NCBI GenBank assembly: GCA_030142905.1
Contig: JASJOG010000041.1
Coordinates: forward strand, 1,297,501-1,361,500
Direction: 5' to 3'
DNA: 64,000 nucleotides
From: Heliopora coerulea
Lineage: Eukaryota; Cnidaria; Anthozoa; Scleralcyonacea; Helioporidae
Below, piece after piece: positions 54,001-64,000 of this stretch. Position 1 is the first letter of the stretch; each line of letters begins with the position of its first letter. The position numbers and the translations under genes are program-made. The notes beneath the pieces were generated by a model. It made no database searches. It worked only from the letters and a program-made list of their open reading frames with translations, and had not been told where the DNA came from.

Positions 54001-57000
54001 GTGAGAAGGAGTTGGTGCTTACACGTGTTGAAAGACAAGGTTTGCCTGTGTACTCTCTTGCATCTCTTTTGGAAATGACAGATCGTGGAGGGGCAACTGC
54101 AGGGTCATTGAAACAAGCCATTGATGAAGTGTACATCAATAAAATGAAGTTGGATGGTGAATCCTATAAAAGTAAGCTTGTTGGTGCCACAGCAGATAGA
54201 GCCAGTGTAAATACAGGTAGATTTAGTGGTGTGTTGACAAGAATGAAGTCTGACTGTCCCTGGCTGATTACCATTCATTGTGCTAATCATTGCACTGAAT
54301 TGGCAGTCAAAGAAGCCATGAAATGCCCTATGATTAAAGGTGCTGAAGAGTTGTATGCTGCAAATTATCATCTGCTGAAGAAGTCAAGTATCATCCAAAG
54401 ACAGGTAAAGAAAGCATTAGAAGCACTTGGAATAATGCATTATGTCCTGCCAAAAATCCATGGTACACACTTCATTTCCCACTGATATAGAGGATTTGAG
54501 AGATTTCTTCATATGGTACCCGCACTGATCACAGGATATGAGAATGCTCTGGTCTGTGTTACAAAAGAAGTTTAGAGATGCAAAACAACTATCGAAGGTG
54601 TGTCTAGCTGTTGATATCCTTGAGAAAGCAAGACCTGCATCCCTAGTATTTGAAGAAGATGGCCTGGTGTTAAACGAGGTTTATCCAAGTGTTCAGCAGA
54701 CTATAACTGAATTACAGGAGCTGGTGGATTGTGGTGATGATGCACCCCTGGATACCAATCTACGATACTTCACATTTACTAGTGATGATGATCAATCAAA
54801 TGAAAAACTGGGAACAATCTCTCGAATATACTGTAAGGAAGGCCATGAATGAAGAAAGCCATGCAACAGAGAATACTTCAACGTGACAGTTGTCAAGGTA
54901 CAGGGGTTTAGCAACAAGGAACTAGATACTGCTTTTCGTGAAGCTAAGATTGTTGCAAAAGCTTTGAAAGCTGTTTAATTCTTTGATTCAAGGATTATGA
55001 CACAAATCTCTTTAGGTGCACAGAATGGCTTGATCCAAAGCTGTGGAATGATTCTCCAGAATATGGTCTAGACCAAATTCTCACTCTTTATGAGCACTAT
55101 AGGCAGCCTCTGGGTGATGCTGCTTTTGATGCTCTAAGAATCAGGAAAGAGTGGAAACAGGCTAGGTGTTTTATCAAGTCCCATTTTCTTTCTTTGGGGA
55201 GTCTGAGTGATGTTACAGCAGCAACAGTTTGGCAAAAGATGATCACATCCAGGAAAGCAGAATACCCCAACATCTGCAAGTTGGTTGCCCTGGTTATCTG
55301 TCTGTCTGGTTCAAATTCAGCAGTTGAGCATTCTTTCTCAGTGATGAAAATGATTCTTTCAGATCTTTGTTTGTCAATGCAGCACAGGACTGTGAGAGAT
55401 ATCATGATGATCAACTGCAATGACAGAAATTGGTCAGTTGAAGAGAAAGAGGAATTTTTGAATAATGCTGTAACCAGAGTACCTTATCAAAAGGTGAACA
55501 ACAGCTGTGCAATGCACAAATGAATATGAAGAACCTCCAGAAAAGATCAGGGAACTGGCTGATACCAACACCATTGTCACCACTACCAGCACTAACAGCT
55601 CTAGAAGCAGTGTGCGTGAGGATTCTGAAGAGGATAGTGAAGACATTCTTTCAGAGTCTGACTATTCATCCAGCAGTGAGTCTAAATCCAATGAGAATGA
55701 GGTATTATTTCAGGAATAGTGAATAGGAACAGTAGCAATAACATTTGTGAGTTTGTGATACAGTGCTGTGTATATTACTACAATACTATTACATCTATAT
55801 ACCAGTATACTGTAGAGTCTGTTCTGTTGAGTTAATTTAAGACTATGAGTAGTATACACATCACACATGTTGGATATTTTATTTACTGCTTTCACTAATA
55901 CTATTAGTCTGTAGACCAGTCTATTAAAATTGTAAAGTTATGTAAAAATAATATGTATACATTTCAATTTGCAAGCTCACTCTCAAGTCTCAACACTATT
56001 CTCAATTTCATGTGCAAGACTTTGAGAAATTTTTCAGTTGCTCTTTTTAGAGCTCCCTAACACCTTTGCAAGTTTTATTTGTCAATCTTCCCCTATTTGC
56101 TCATGGCAAGGCCTGGGAAGAAAATATTAATTTTATTGTGTGTAATGATTCCTAGTGGTGCACCAGATAAAGTATCCAGTCATATTTAAAACTATTTTAT
56201 CATCTGGCTACCAGTTGGAAAGTTTACCTGTACTGTCTGGCCAGATAAACCAGTAATTAACTTTCCAAGAAAATAAGGTGTGTGTGTGAAATTTTACAGA
56301 ATGCTGAAATTTTCTGCCATTATGTTACTAGGTATAATACCTCTTCATTATTTCTTAAAGAGAAAATGATTTTGGTTTAAGTAATTCAGAAATTCAACAG
56401 CAACTTATTAATTTCTAGTAAGGCTTATCACATTTTATTGATGCCAAACACAGTTACATTGAAAACAAAGAATTGATCAATTTAGGAGCAGATGACCAAT
56501 TCTGCTGAATATGATCTGACATTTGCCAGAATAAAGTTCTTGAATGTGCCCTTGTACCTTTATTAGTGAATTACTGTGTAAATAAACTTCAGAAAATAAA
56601 ATTAGAAATACATCTTGTATTTCATGCACATTGGTGTGCATGATATGCATGGTAGTGGAGTATTTGAGCCATTGTTGGTATTGATAGAGTTTTTGCTTGC
56701 ATGAAAAGAACTACTAATAATGTCAGACTGTTTCTTCAGGAAAGTGATGTCTGTGATAAGTTGCCTGCATTACTCATTCAATGCATGTGATTCACAGTTC
56801 TTCAAAAATTGACCTTCATGGGCCTTTTTAGTTATTAAGATCTTGTTATAAAAATCAAATCACATGTTTTTATCACCCTGTGCCAAAGGTTCTGTCTTGT
56901 GGCCACTGTCAATAAGAAGCAATAAGCTTATTCGTACAAACTTTGATTCACGTTAACTTTTGTTTCTTCTTTTCAGATGCATGAAAAGTATAACCGACCC

Positions 57001-57688
57001 TATCACACAAGGAGAAAGAGAAACGTAGCCATAGTCAGTGGTGTTACATTATCTGTGCTAGTTTCACCTATGCTTGCTGCTTTAACTGTTGGTGTAGGGG
57101 TTCCTATTGCCTTAGGGTACATTTATGGGGTAGTACCCATATCGCTTTGTCGCAGTGGGGGTTGTGCAAGTGTGACCACCCTAAAGAATGGACGAGGTGT
57201 AAATCTGGATTTTAACTCAGATGTTGACATGGTAACAAATCCAAATGTTACTTCAACAGCCAGCGGAATTGAAGCTAGTTCAACTGCAGAAGAAAATCTT
57301 GATGGAGTAGTTACTGTAATGGCTACAGTTAATACAAGAACACCAGGTTGGTAATTGTTTTTATTTGAAAGTTTCTGTTCTACAGATGTACAATTTAGGT
57401 CAGATTATCATTGTTTGACTAAAGTCCCTTTCAGTAGTCCAGGACAAGCAGATCTGGTTTGTGGGCAAGCAACTTTTTGTACACACTGACTCACCCAGTG
57501 TGCATGAGTTCCAACAAACCATCTGCTGAATAAAAAATGTCCAGGCAATTGGGAAAGTGTCTCAGGCTAGCAAAACTTGAAAGTTGCTTGCCCAAATGGC
57601 AAGTTACAATTCTAGTTTTTGTGAACCTTATTAAATAATTTGAGTAATACTGAATTGGTGTTATTTTGGTGGAGCCAGGTAATTGAAC

Positions 57689-57722
<34 letters not shown>

Positions 57723-57790
57723 GTTATTATTATTATTATTACAACTCGCACACCACCCAACTAAGGACAGTGGAAGGGGTCTCAGCCTGC

Positions 57791-57839
<49 letters not shown>

Positions 57840-58977
57840 AATTTTTTCCCAGGGAGCCTACTTGCCAAAGCAGTTTTCAGTAAGGCCCTGCAAACATAAA
57901 AATAACATAGATAGAAAAACGTAAATGAAACATAAAATTAATTAAAATAAGAGTCATATATATATATATATATAAATAAGAATTATAGTCTAGATTTAAA
58001 AATATGTAAAGTTCGAGACTCCTTTGTGCTCTCTGATAACAAATTCCATTCATTCGAGGCTTGATAAACAAATCTTTGTTTACCCCAGTTGGTTCTTACT
58101 TTAGATAAATATATATTGTTCTTTAATCTAGTGTTATAGTTATGGATACTATTGTTCTGTCTAAAATTAAAATTAAAATTAGTCTCACTATTTACATATT
58201 TATACATTTGAATAAGGCAGTGAGATCTTCTACATGTAGATAGGGGCTTCAAGTCAAACAGTAATAGAGGATAATGACCTCTTAAGTGCTATTTCAGATT
58301 GAAGTAAAATAAACAAAATGTTGTTTAGCAGTTGGGAGGACTGTATGGAAAAATAATTTAATGAGGTCTCAATAATTGGTCTGGCTCAACCATTTTTGAG
58401 ACAAAGGGAAACTGTTTTTCATGATAGACTAATCAAGAACAGTAAATAACATTTATGTTAGTTAATCCATTGGTAGCCAGAATTAATTTAAAAGCCTGTC
58501 TTAGGTAGGAATGTGTCATTAAGGTTAAATTAACCATACTGTTAGTGTACTACAGTGCTTAAGTGCAGAAGTTGTTTGTTTCAGTTGGGATTGACCTACC
58601 ATCATGTTTTTGCCTTAGATTCTGAAAGTGGAAAGCAGCTCAGTGTCAGCCTCAGTCAAGAATGTTCTAGCCTTGCAAGCAGTAGCCTGGAACCAAATGG
58701 AAAGGAGGATACAGGAAGTCATGGCTCGATGATTCCAGGACCACGTAGTTGCGCAGTCAGCATTGCAAGCAGCATCGAAAACATGAACGTAAACAATGCA
58801 GACAGTCACAGCTTGCTAGCAGGTTCTTCATCACCTGGGGTCTCACCACCCAAAATCGATGGTGAACAAGTCAGCAATAAAACCTCAAGTGAATCTTCAC
58901 TGAAAAAAGTTGTTCAGATGAAAGTTGCCAGTGATGATGCTTTGCTTGAGGACATTAAAGAAAATCCAAAAGTTTAA
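48071..58977 (+). CDS. RNF19: RNF19-type RBR E3 ubiquitin ligase
   Basis: Four exons, 48071-48903, 52036-52198, 56977-57346 and 58619-58977, splice in frame to 574 residues. Exon 1 holds the whole RBR module. RING1 starts CPVC at residue 71, the in-between RING has CRWC at 155, and RING2 starts CPRC at 236. The expected catalytic cysteine is at 251 in [26 protein letters not shown] across the exon 1/2 junction, and the two hydrophobic segments (about 303-329 and 349-385, including [13 protein letters not shown]), are diagnostic of RNF19A/B. In that family the ligase passes ubiquitin from an E2 to its own cysteine and sits in ER-type membranes. The C-terminal tail is Ser-rich and shorter than in vertebrates (over 800 aa). 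The ATG at 48071 is preferred over a TTG frame opening at 48059. Confidence 0.92.
48904..50920. other. RNF19 intron 1, first part
   Basis: No coding exon is seen. The sequence is AT-rich, with a diverged dispersed repeat near 50430-50620 resembling the one at 41085-41270. Confidence 0.5.
50921..51755. mobile_element. TIR DNA element in RNF19 intron 1, 835 bp
   Basis: Perfect 15-base ends, CAAGCCTGAAAATAA and TTATTTTCAGGCTTG, are flanked on both sides by AGTTAA (50915-50920 and 51756-51761). On the minus strand around 51370-51185 a broken frame reads [20 protein letters not shown], a stop, then [21 protein letters not shown]. It resembles the acidic tail of a transposase. This is a non-autonomous deletion derivative; the superfamily is uncertain, since the apparent target duplication is 6 rather than 8 bases. 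Confidence 0.65.
52725..53300. other. RNF19 intron 2, before the hAT remnant
   Basis: No coding exon is seen. A CAGGGGTGAAGC motif at 52727 resembles a hAT terminus, but no partner end was found. Confidence 0.35.
53302..55719 (+). pseudogene. decayed hAT-superfamily transposase (ZNF862-like) in RNF19 intron 2
   Basis: Broken frames in element order are as follows. 53302-53625 has a zinc-finger-like FIWCEVCSC...[12 protein letters not shown]. 53664-54485 is the central region, with [14 protein letters not shown] and [15 protein letters not shown]. 54538-54852 follows. 55194-55523 holds the hAT C-terminal dimerisation segment [17 protein letters not shown]. An acidic Ser/Glu tail runs to 55719. 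At least three stops or frameshifts separate them, so it cannot make a full protein. It lies in the same orientation as RNF19 and is an insertion, not an RNF19 exon. Terminal repeats were not found. Confidence 0.8.
57691..57838. repeat. (TTA)n microsatellite, two blocks
   Basis: TTA runs at 57691-57740 and 57791-57838 are separated by a 50-base spacer (ACAACTCGCACACCACCC...), in RNF19 intron 3. Confidence 0.95.
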
Positions 58978-59405
58978 ATCAGAAATTGTTGGAATGTACT
59001 TTGTAAAGCACACCTTTTCCTGACTGTATTCATATGTAGTGAATCACTGTTAAGTCTTGAGAATTAATTTTGTACATTGAATAGCATTGAATAGAACTTG
59101 TATATTTAAAAAGCAAATCAAGAAAATACGTTGTGGCATGCGGTAGTTGAAAATATTGTGGTCATTTGCTTCTTTGGTGCTGAGCAGCTCTTGTGTTGTA
59201 TTTATGTATATGTGTGTTAGATTTTGAAATCAGCCAAGCATTGTCAGTGTTGAAGAAGTGAAGTCTGTTCAGGTTTTGTGGAATGACATGTGCTTGGCTT
59301 GTTTGTAAACTAATGAAAAAAACAATGAGAAATTGTATAGTTTTAAAAATTATGTTTTATGTTTAAAAGTTATGTAATATTTCAAAAACAAAAAAATGTC
59401 TCCAT

Positions 59406-59579
59406 GGATCAGGTTGAGTTTATGCCGCCCCGTTGTTTCTTTGTTCTTTAAAAACACCAAAAATTTGTGTGAACCCAAGGGTTGGGGTCTGAGTTAGGAT
59501 TAGCATTCAGATTTACGTATATTTTTGGTGTTTTTAAAGAATGAAGAAATAATGGAGTGGCATATACTAAACCTGATCC
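59406..59579. repeat. foldback element in the RNF19 3' UTR
   Basis: The left arm GGATCAGGTTGAGTTTATGCC continues through TTCTTTAAAAACACCAAAAAT. The right arm is its inverse, ATTTTTGGTGTTTTTAAAGAA to ACCTGATCC. Arms are about 60 bases with roughly 85% complementarity and a loop near 55 bases. It lies between the RNF19 stop and the AATAAA at 59611, so transcripts should carry it as a long hairpin. Confidence 0.8.
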
Positions 59580-59610
59580 TTCTTCACAGAACAGGATTTC
59601 TTTGAATTCT

Positions 59611-59616
59611 AATAAA
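59611..59616 (+). terminator. AATAAA polyadenylation signal, RNF19
   Basis: This is the first clear AATAAA after the RNF19 stop at 58977, giving a 3' UTR of about 650 bases. Confidence 0.55.
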
Positions 59617-59647
59617 TACTGAACTTGAGCCCAAGCTCTTGACAGTG

Positions 59648-59715
59648 GCCTTTGTAGGTCAGTTGGGAGAGCACTGCACTGAATTTGCAGGGTTGTGGGT
59701 GATATTCAGACAGGG
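59648..59715 (+). repeat. tRNA-derived SINE fragment
   Basis: The A-box-like GTAGGTCAGTTGGGAGAGCA and a decayed B-box region GGGTTGTGGGTGATATTC resemble the tRNA-like halves at 39190 and 40880. Confidence 0.55.
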
Positions 59716-59907
59716 GCCTTAAACTTTCCTTCATACAAAAATTGCATTTTATGTGATCATGTGTAAATGCCAAATGTTCATTGAATTTTACATAAGATTT
59801 GCTATACCCTTAGTTTTATTTTAATCACTGAAATTGACCAAGGTTTGTTCAGCAATTACTTTTTGTCCAAGGTGGTTGAAATTCTATCAGTTTGCCGATG
59901 TGCTAGC

Positions 59908-60228
59908 CAGGGGTGGCGCCAGGAATTCCTCGATACAAGGGCTAATGTGCCCTGGGGTGGGGGGGGGGCTAAACCAGTGGGGACTGGACAATGCTACCTT
60001 TATAACGTCAAAACCATGTTATTTTTTGCAAGAATAATCGCAACAGCTCACTAGAAACACATTTCATTTAACATAAAGAGAAGAGTCAATATCTTTCTTG
60101 CTTAAATCAATAACAAGTAGTTGGTACATTATACAAATATGTTATCAGTGACAGTTCCCCCAACAGGAAAGTTGAGGTTGTCTGATGGGGGGCCTGTGGC
60201 CCCACTGCCCCCACTGGTGCCACCCCTG
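59908..60228. mobile_element. hAT-type MITE, 321 bp
   Basis: The ends CAGGGGTGGCGCCAG and CTGGTGCCACCCCTG are inverted repeats with one mismatch. The element is flanked by GTGCTAGC and GTGCTAGG, an 8-base target duplication with 7 matches, as expected for hAT. It has no transposase and includes a G9 run near 59960. Confidence 0.85.
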
Positions 60229-60339
60229 GTGCTAGGTGCTCATGAATATACATCCCCAAAACTTGTGGTAATTGGTAGCTGCCAAATTTGCTTCTCAGGG
60301 CAATGCGCCACAATGTGTGCACAACGAACATGGGTGTGA

Positions 60340-60734
60340 CGTTGACACTAGGGTTGTCCAACTTCCCCGTTTTATGTCTTCGAATATTCGGTTCGATTTT
60401 TTCCGAGTAATTCGAATATTTGGCGAATATAGACGTGGTCGAGAATAAGAGAAGATTGGGGGATTGCGCTCGTGAAAAAATATAGTTCAATAAGATTCCA
60501 TGAAATACATGCCAGATGCGCCCAAAAATTTTGTCAAAGATTAGAATCAAACGTGTATCTACGTTGTTCTAACTGTAGTTCTTTTCTAACTTTTCAATCT
60601 GCGACGTTTTTGTCATTCCAATATTCGCATTATTCGGTTGGCTGCGAATATCCGGTTAAATGATTAAGTGCAGCCGTAAAACCGAAAACGGGGTCATGAA
60701 ACCGAACACCGAATGTACACAATTCGGTGGACGG
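60340..60734. other. ATTCGAATATTCGG-rich non-coding DNA
   Basis: Short direct and inverted copies of AATATTCGG, ATTCGAATA and ACCGAA occur across 60395-60725. It could be another non-autonomous element; its ends were not defined. Confidence 0.35.
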
Positions 60735-61185
60735 CCCCGGTTGTTACCACCTGATCCACCCCTAAGTCCGTGTATCTAATACGCTCGCATATGCAACGTT
60801 ACTTTACTACTTCTAAGCCAATATGTAACATGCCAGTAAAAGTAACGTTTCGTTATCCCTGGCTCTAAGCTCGAATATTTATCATGACATGCCCGTGTAC
60901 GTGACATTACGTTACCACCCCCAAAACAGTGTATCTAACACGTTTGTATATGTAACGTTACGTTACCACTCTTAAACCCGTATATGTCACATATTAGTTC
61001 ATGTAACTTTGCGTTACCACCCTAGAGCCCATGTAAATATCAGGTTCGTTCATGTAACGCAACCTTATCGCCACGTAGCCCATGTGTGTAACACGTTGGA
61101 TTATGTGATGTTACGTCGCCACTCCCAAGCCGTGTAGCGTAGGTAACACGCCCTGACAGTTAACATCCCGTAACCAGCACTTATC
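60735..61185. repeat. 51-bp minisatellite, about 8 diverged units
   Basis: Units of the form TTACCAC-CC-AAGCCC-GTGTATCTAACACG-TT-GTATATGTAACGTTACG recur with spacing near 51 bases. Many contain the self-complementary GTAACGTTAC or a variant. Confidence 0.8.
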
Positions 61186-62033
61186 GGAACTCACGGTGCG
61201 ACATTGCACAGAACGTTGTAGCGATTGCGTAAGCTTGGTTGCAAACTTTTTATATAATTGTACCAGGACTCATTATTTTCTATTCAAGCAATCGCGATCG
61301 GCTCGATCGTCCGGATTGTTTGCAATCGTCCTGATCACTCGAAGATACTTTCCGACGATGGAAATGCTCGGGAGGTATAGCGTGGACGACGAGAAGGTTG
61401 TGCCTCACTTGTGCTATCGAGTATTTGAATATTTTCTTCATCGCCATGTGCGTTTGTTGTCTGCACCAAAGACCCTGAGTTCTGTGTCTCAATCCGTGTG
61501 CGACGGTACGTGTTTCGATCGCGCGGTTTGACATCCGGTATCTGATGATACCGGATGGACTTAGATCCCGTTTACACGATACCGGTACGAAACTGCACCG
61601 GTGTTACAGGAAATTTGTCTCCCCTATAATTTGTCCCCCCGGGTCAAATTTCCTAGGAAATATGTCCCCCTAATTCGTATACCCAGAGATCATCAAGCCA
61701 TTCCAGTAGGTAAGCTTGTGAAGCTTGTTGTTGCTAAAGGTGTTTAGAACATGTAATTGAATGTATGCTGCTCGTTCATTTTATGCGGAAATAAAATTTA
61801 AAAAAAGTTTTTGCTGTTTTAAAAGCATGTTGGCTCAAGGGGTAGAAGTTATAACGGCTTTTTATAAACTTTTTCAATAATCGATGACTCATCCGAAAGC
61901 TATCCGCAACCATGCATATTATAAAATTCCTAACCATAGCTAATGATGCACACAACAAAAGGCTGCCAAAAGCACAATGGTTTGACGCAATTTCGATGAC
62001 TCACAAACTTAGGATGACAAGCCAGCTTCTCTA
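61186..62033. other. no gene seen
   Basis: A 111-codon plus ORF at 61196-61531 has no recognisable domain. A C-rich patch with repeated GTCCCCC lies at 61615-61672. Confidence 0.45.
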
Positions 62034-62035
62034 TA

Positions 62036-63688
62036 CAGAGTGTCCCAAAAAAACCCCGAAAACTATTGAAATCACTTATTGTTAAAATTTGAATGCCCTA
62101 CGAAAAAGCTGAACGTAATGATGCGTAAAATATTGACAAGGTGCATGTAATAAAATTTAGGTAAGAAAATCGTCTTGTAAAGTGCGCGAGTTTTTGCCCG
62201 TGGGAATTTAAAGCAAATTATAAAATTCTAACAGAGAAAAACTTTGTGAAAATGATAAAATTCAAATTAGTCCTGTCATCGCTTCGAAAGAAAATGGTAC
62301 AACTGACCACAAAACAAAGACTTTTTATTGTGATAAATTATACACGTACCCAAAGTACAACGGAAGTGCGAAACGCTTTTCAACAAAGGTTTCCAGATCG
62401 AAATCCACCTGCGCCAAGCACAATTTTGAGCAACGTCAGAAAGTATTTAAACGCAGGTACGAGTTTAAACATTAATAAAGGGCATTCTGGCAGAAGAAGA
62501 ACTATTCGAACTGCGCAAAATATTGACGCTGTAAGAGATCTGTTCCAGCAAAATCCTCACGTGAGTGCTCGTCGCAACCCCATTCCGATTTCCAGAACAA
62601 GCTTTAACCGGATAACAAAGATCGAAATTAAATGGCACCCATACCGAATGCATGTGCGGCATGAGTTGTTGGCAGGCGACTTTGCGCGTCGATTGCACTT
62701 CTCCAGATGGTTCAACGAACGCTGTCGTCGGGAAAACTTTTTGGATAGCTTGGTGATTGGAGATGAAGCATAATTTGTGATGAACGGCGAAGTCAATACG
62801 CAAAATGTACGGCAATATGCACCTAAAGGACACCCGCCTGCATTTAATTTTGGAAGGAGCGGTTCTCGCGTACATTTGACGGTTTGGGCAGCACTTTGCG
62901 GTAATGGTTTAATGCTTGGTCCTTACTTTTTCGTGGGGAATGTTAACGGAATCGCCTATCTTCGAATGCTCAACGAATTTGTCTTTCCACAACTCGCTGA
63001 ACATTTTAATAACCAATATTGGGAGGGAAGGTTTCGGGGTCTTTGGTGGGCTCAAGATGGCGCTCCTGCACATCGCCTTATCGCAGTTAGAGATCGCCTC
63101 AACGATGTGTTTGGAAATCACTGCATCATAGGTTTAGGTCATGATGTTGAATGGCCACCGCGCTCACCTGACTTGACACCATGCGACTTTTTTTTGTGGG
63201 GATATGTTAAAGATAAAGTATTTGCAACTCCACCGCAAAATATTAACGAGTTACGCCAGAGGATCGTCAGAGAGTTCGATGCCTTACGAGAGCAGCCTGC
63301 CTTCATTCGACGGGCAGTGAGTGATATGCACAGGCGAACAATGCTTTGTGTTGCAAGAGAAGGGGGACATGTCGAAGGTCACGGTGCTTGATTGTATCCA
63401 TAGTTGTAAATTGTAAATATTGTAAATAAAAACTGTTTTGTTTTAATGCACATGTTGATCATGAATACAATCTGATTCCATTGTGTTTACGCACCATAAA
63501 ACTCACATAAATATACGCTGCGTACTAACAACATTTTACTGTTTTAGGCAGCTTCATTATGTATAAAATTACTTATATCAATCATTTATGCACTCGTGGG
63601 GACCAACAGAGTGCTAAGGCATCCAAATTCTAACAATTAAATTGTTATTGGTGATTTCAATAGTTTTCGGTTTTTTTGGGACACCCTG
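62036..63688 (+). mobile_element. mariner/Tc1-superfamily transposon, 1,653 bp, both ends present
   Basis: The left end CAGAGTGTCCCAAAAAAACC and the inverse of the right end CAGGGTGTCCCAAAAAAACC continue as near-identical inverted repeats for about 38 bases. TA stands immediately outside each end (62034-62035, 63689-63690), the target duplication of this superfamily. It encloses one transposase frame (62294-63391). Confidence 0.92.
62294..63391 (+). pseudogene. mariner-like transposase with one in-frame stop
   Basis: The start is ATG 62294 (MVQLTTKQRLFIVINYT). Residues 1-100 form helix-turn-helix DNA-binding regions, with TTKQRLFIV and PPAPSTILSNVRKY. A DDE domain follows. The first Asp lies in IGDEA, immediately before a TAA stop at 62771-62773. 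The frame then resumes without shift at FVMNGEVNTQNV. The second Asp is in WAQDGAPAH, and the end motif is WPPRSPDLTPCDFFLWGYVK. Between the second and third acidic residues (D of QDG to D of PCD) there are 42 residues, more than the 34 of classic mariner or Tc1. The total is 365 codons. The single stop makes this copy non-autonomous unless read through. Confidence 0.88.
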
Positions 63689-63746
63689 TATAAAGCCAAG
63701 CTGCAAAATTTTTTGTCATTGTTGCAAACATTTCAAGAAGAGTAAC

Positions 63747-63971
63747 ATGGATAACTCCCAATACGAGATCATCTATAACTATGTCACTAGAGGGGAGTAC
63801 CCCGCTCAATCATCAAAAGAGCAGAAAAAATCGATCAGGCGTATGGTGCAATCAAGAAACGCCGATGATGGCTTGCATAAAAAGTTCATTACGAAAGATG
63901 GAGTCGACCGAGAAACGGCTTGCAGAGTGTTATCGTGGTTTCATCGACGTCGCAAGCCAGCTTCGTGTTGA
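63747..63971 (+). pseudogene. integrase-type element N-terminal remnant
   Basis: A 74-codon frame begins MDNSQYEIIYNYVTRGEYPA and continues SSKEQKKSIRRM. This is the usual start of cnidarian integrase-like proteins (upstream of an H2C2 zinc-binding domain, as in Ginger/KRBA2-like genes). The zinc-binding and catalytic parts are absent before the stop at 63969, and the window ends 30 bases later. It is tentative: the family match rests on a short motif. Confidence 0.4.
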
Positions 63972-64000
63972 GATGTGCCCAGCACAACAACAGAAGGATT

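Overview
The window looks like nuclear DNA from an animal, most likely a cnidarian such as a stony coral. It is AT-rich and has spliced genes with GT-AG introns, AATAAA signals and much microsatellite. Repeats include Penelope-like retroelement debris with hammerhead-type ribozymes, tRNA-derived SINEs, hAT/mariner/Harbinger-type DNA elements and foldback repeats. The cnidarian assignment is inference; no species marker is visible. Nothing looks bacterial or viral.

Layout. (1) 1-16314, minus strand: most of one giant coiled-coil gene. Four large exons are joined by phase-0 introns, giving more than 4,270 residues with the C-terminus off the left edge. (2) 16315-21409: gene-free, with Penelope-like fragments, a well-formed hammerhead ribozyme, microsatellites and a tRNA-like repeat. 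(3) 21410-26116, minus: a second long coiled-coil protein (1,568 aa) in one exon, with an acidic heptapeptide minisatellite. (4) 26117-30360: gene-free, with a 331-bp tandem duplication, a MITE, an 18-bp minisatellite and a GGAA polypurine tract. (5) 30364-37428: two small recognisable genes in head-to-head orientation. These are SWSAP1 (minus, 2 exons, RAD51-paralogue-like ATPase of the Shu complex) and BOLA1 (plus, 5 coding exons, mitochondrial BolA Fe-S protein). They share a promoter region of about 280 bp. The last BOLA1 intron holds a very large TACC-type microsatellite. (6) 37429-48070: gene-free and dense in repeats: SINEs, head-to-head tRNA-like foldbacks, a TA-flanked DNA element and two Penelope-like fragments. 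(7) 48071-58977, plus: RNF19-type RBR E3 ubiquitin ligase in 4 exons, with a decayed hAT transposase and a second TIR element in intron 2, and a foldback repeat in the 3' UTR. (8) 58978-64000: hAT MITE, 51-bp minisatellite, a structurally complete mariner-like element with one internal stop, and an integrase-like remnant.

The host genes do not form an obvious common pathway; SWSAP1 and BOLA1 share only a promoter region. The most unusual content is the set of hammerhead-type ribozyme motifs at the ends of Penelope-like copies, the palindromic tRNA-like elements at 38-42 kb, and the giant coiled-coil gene with a perfect RFX X-box palindrome in an intron.
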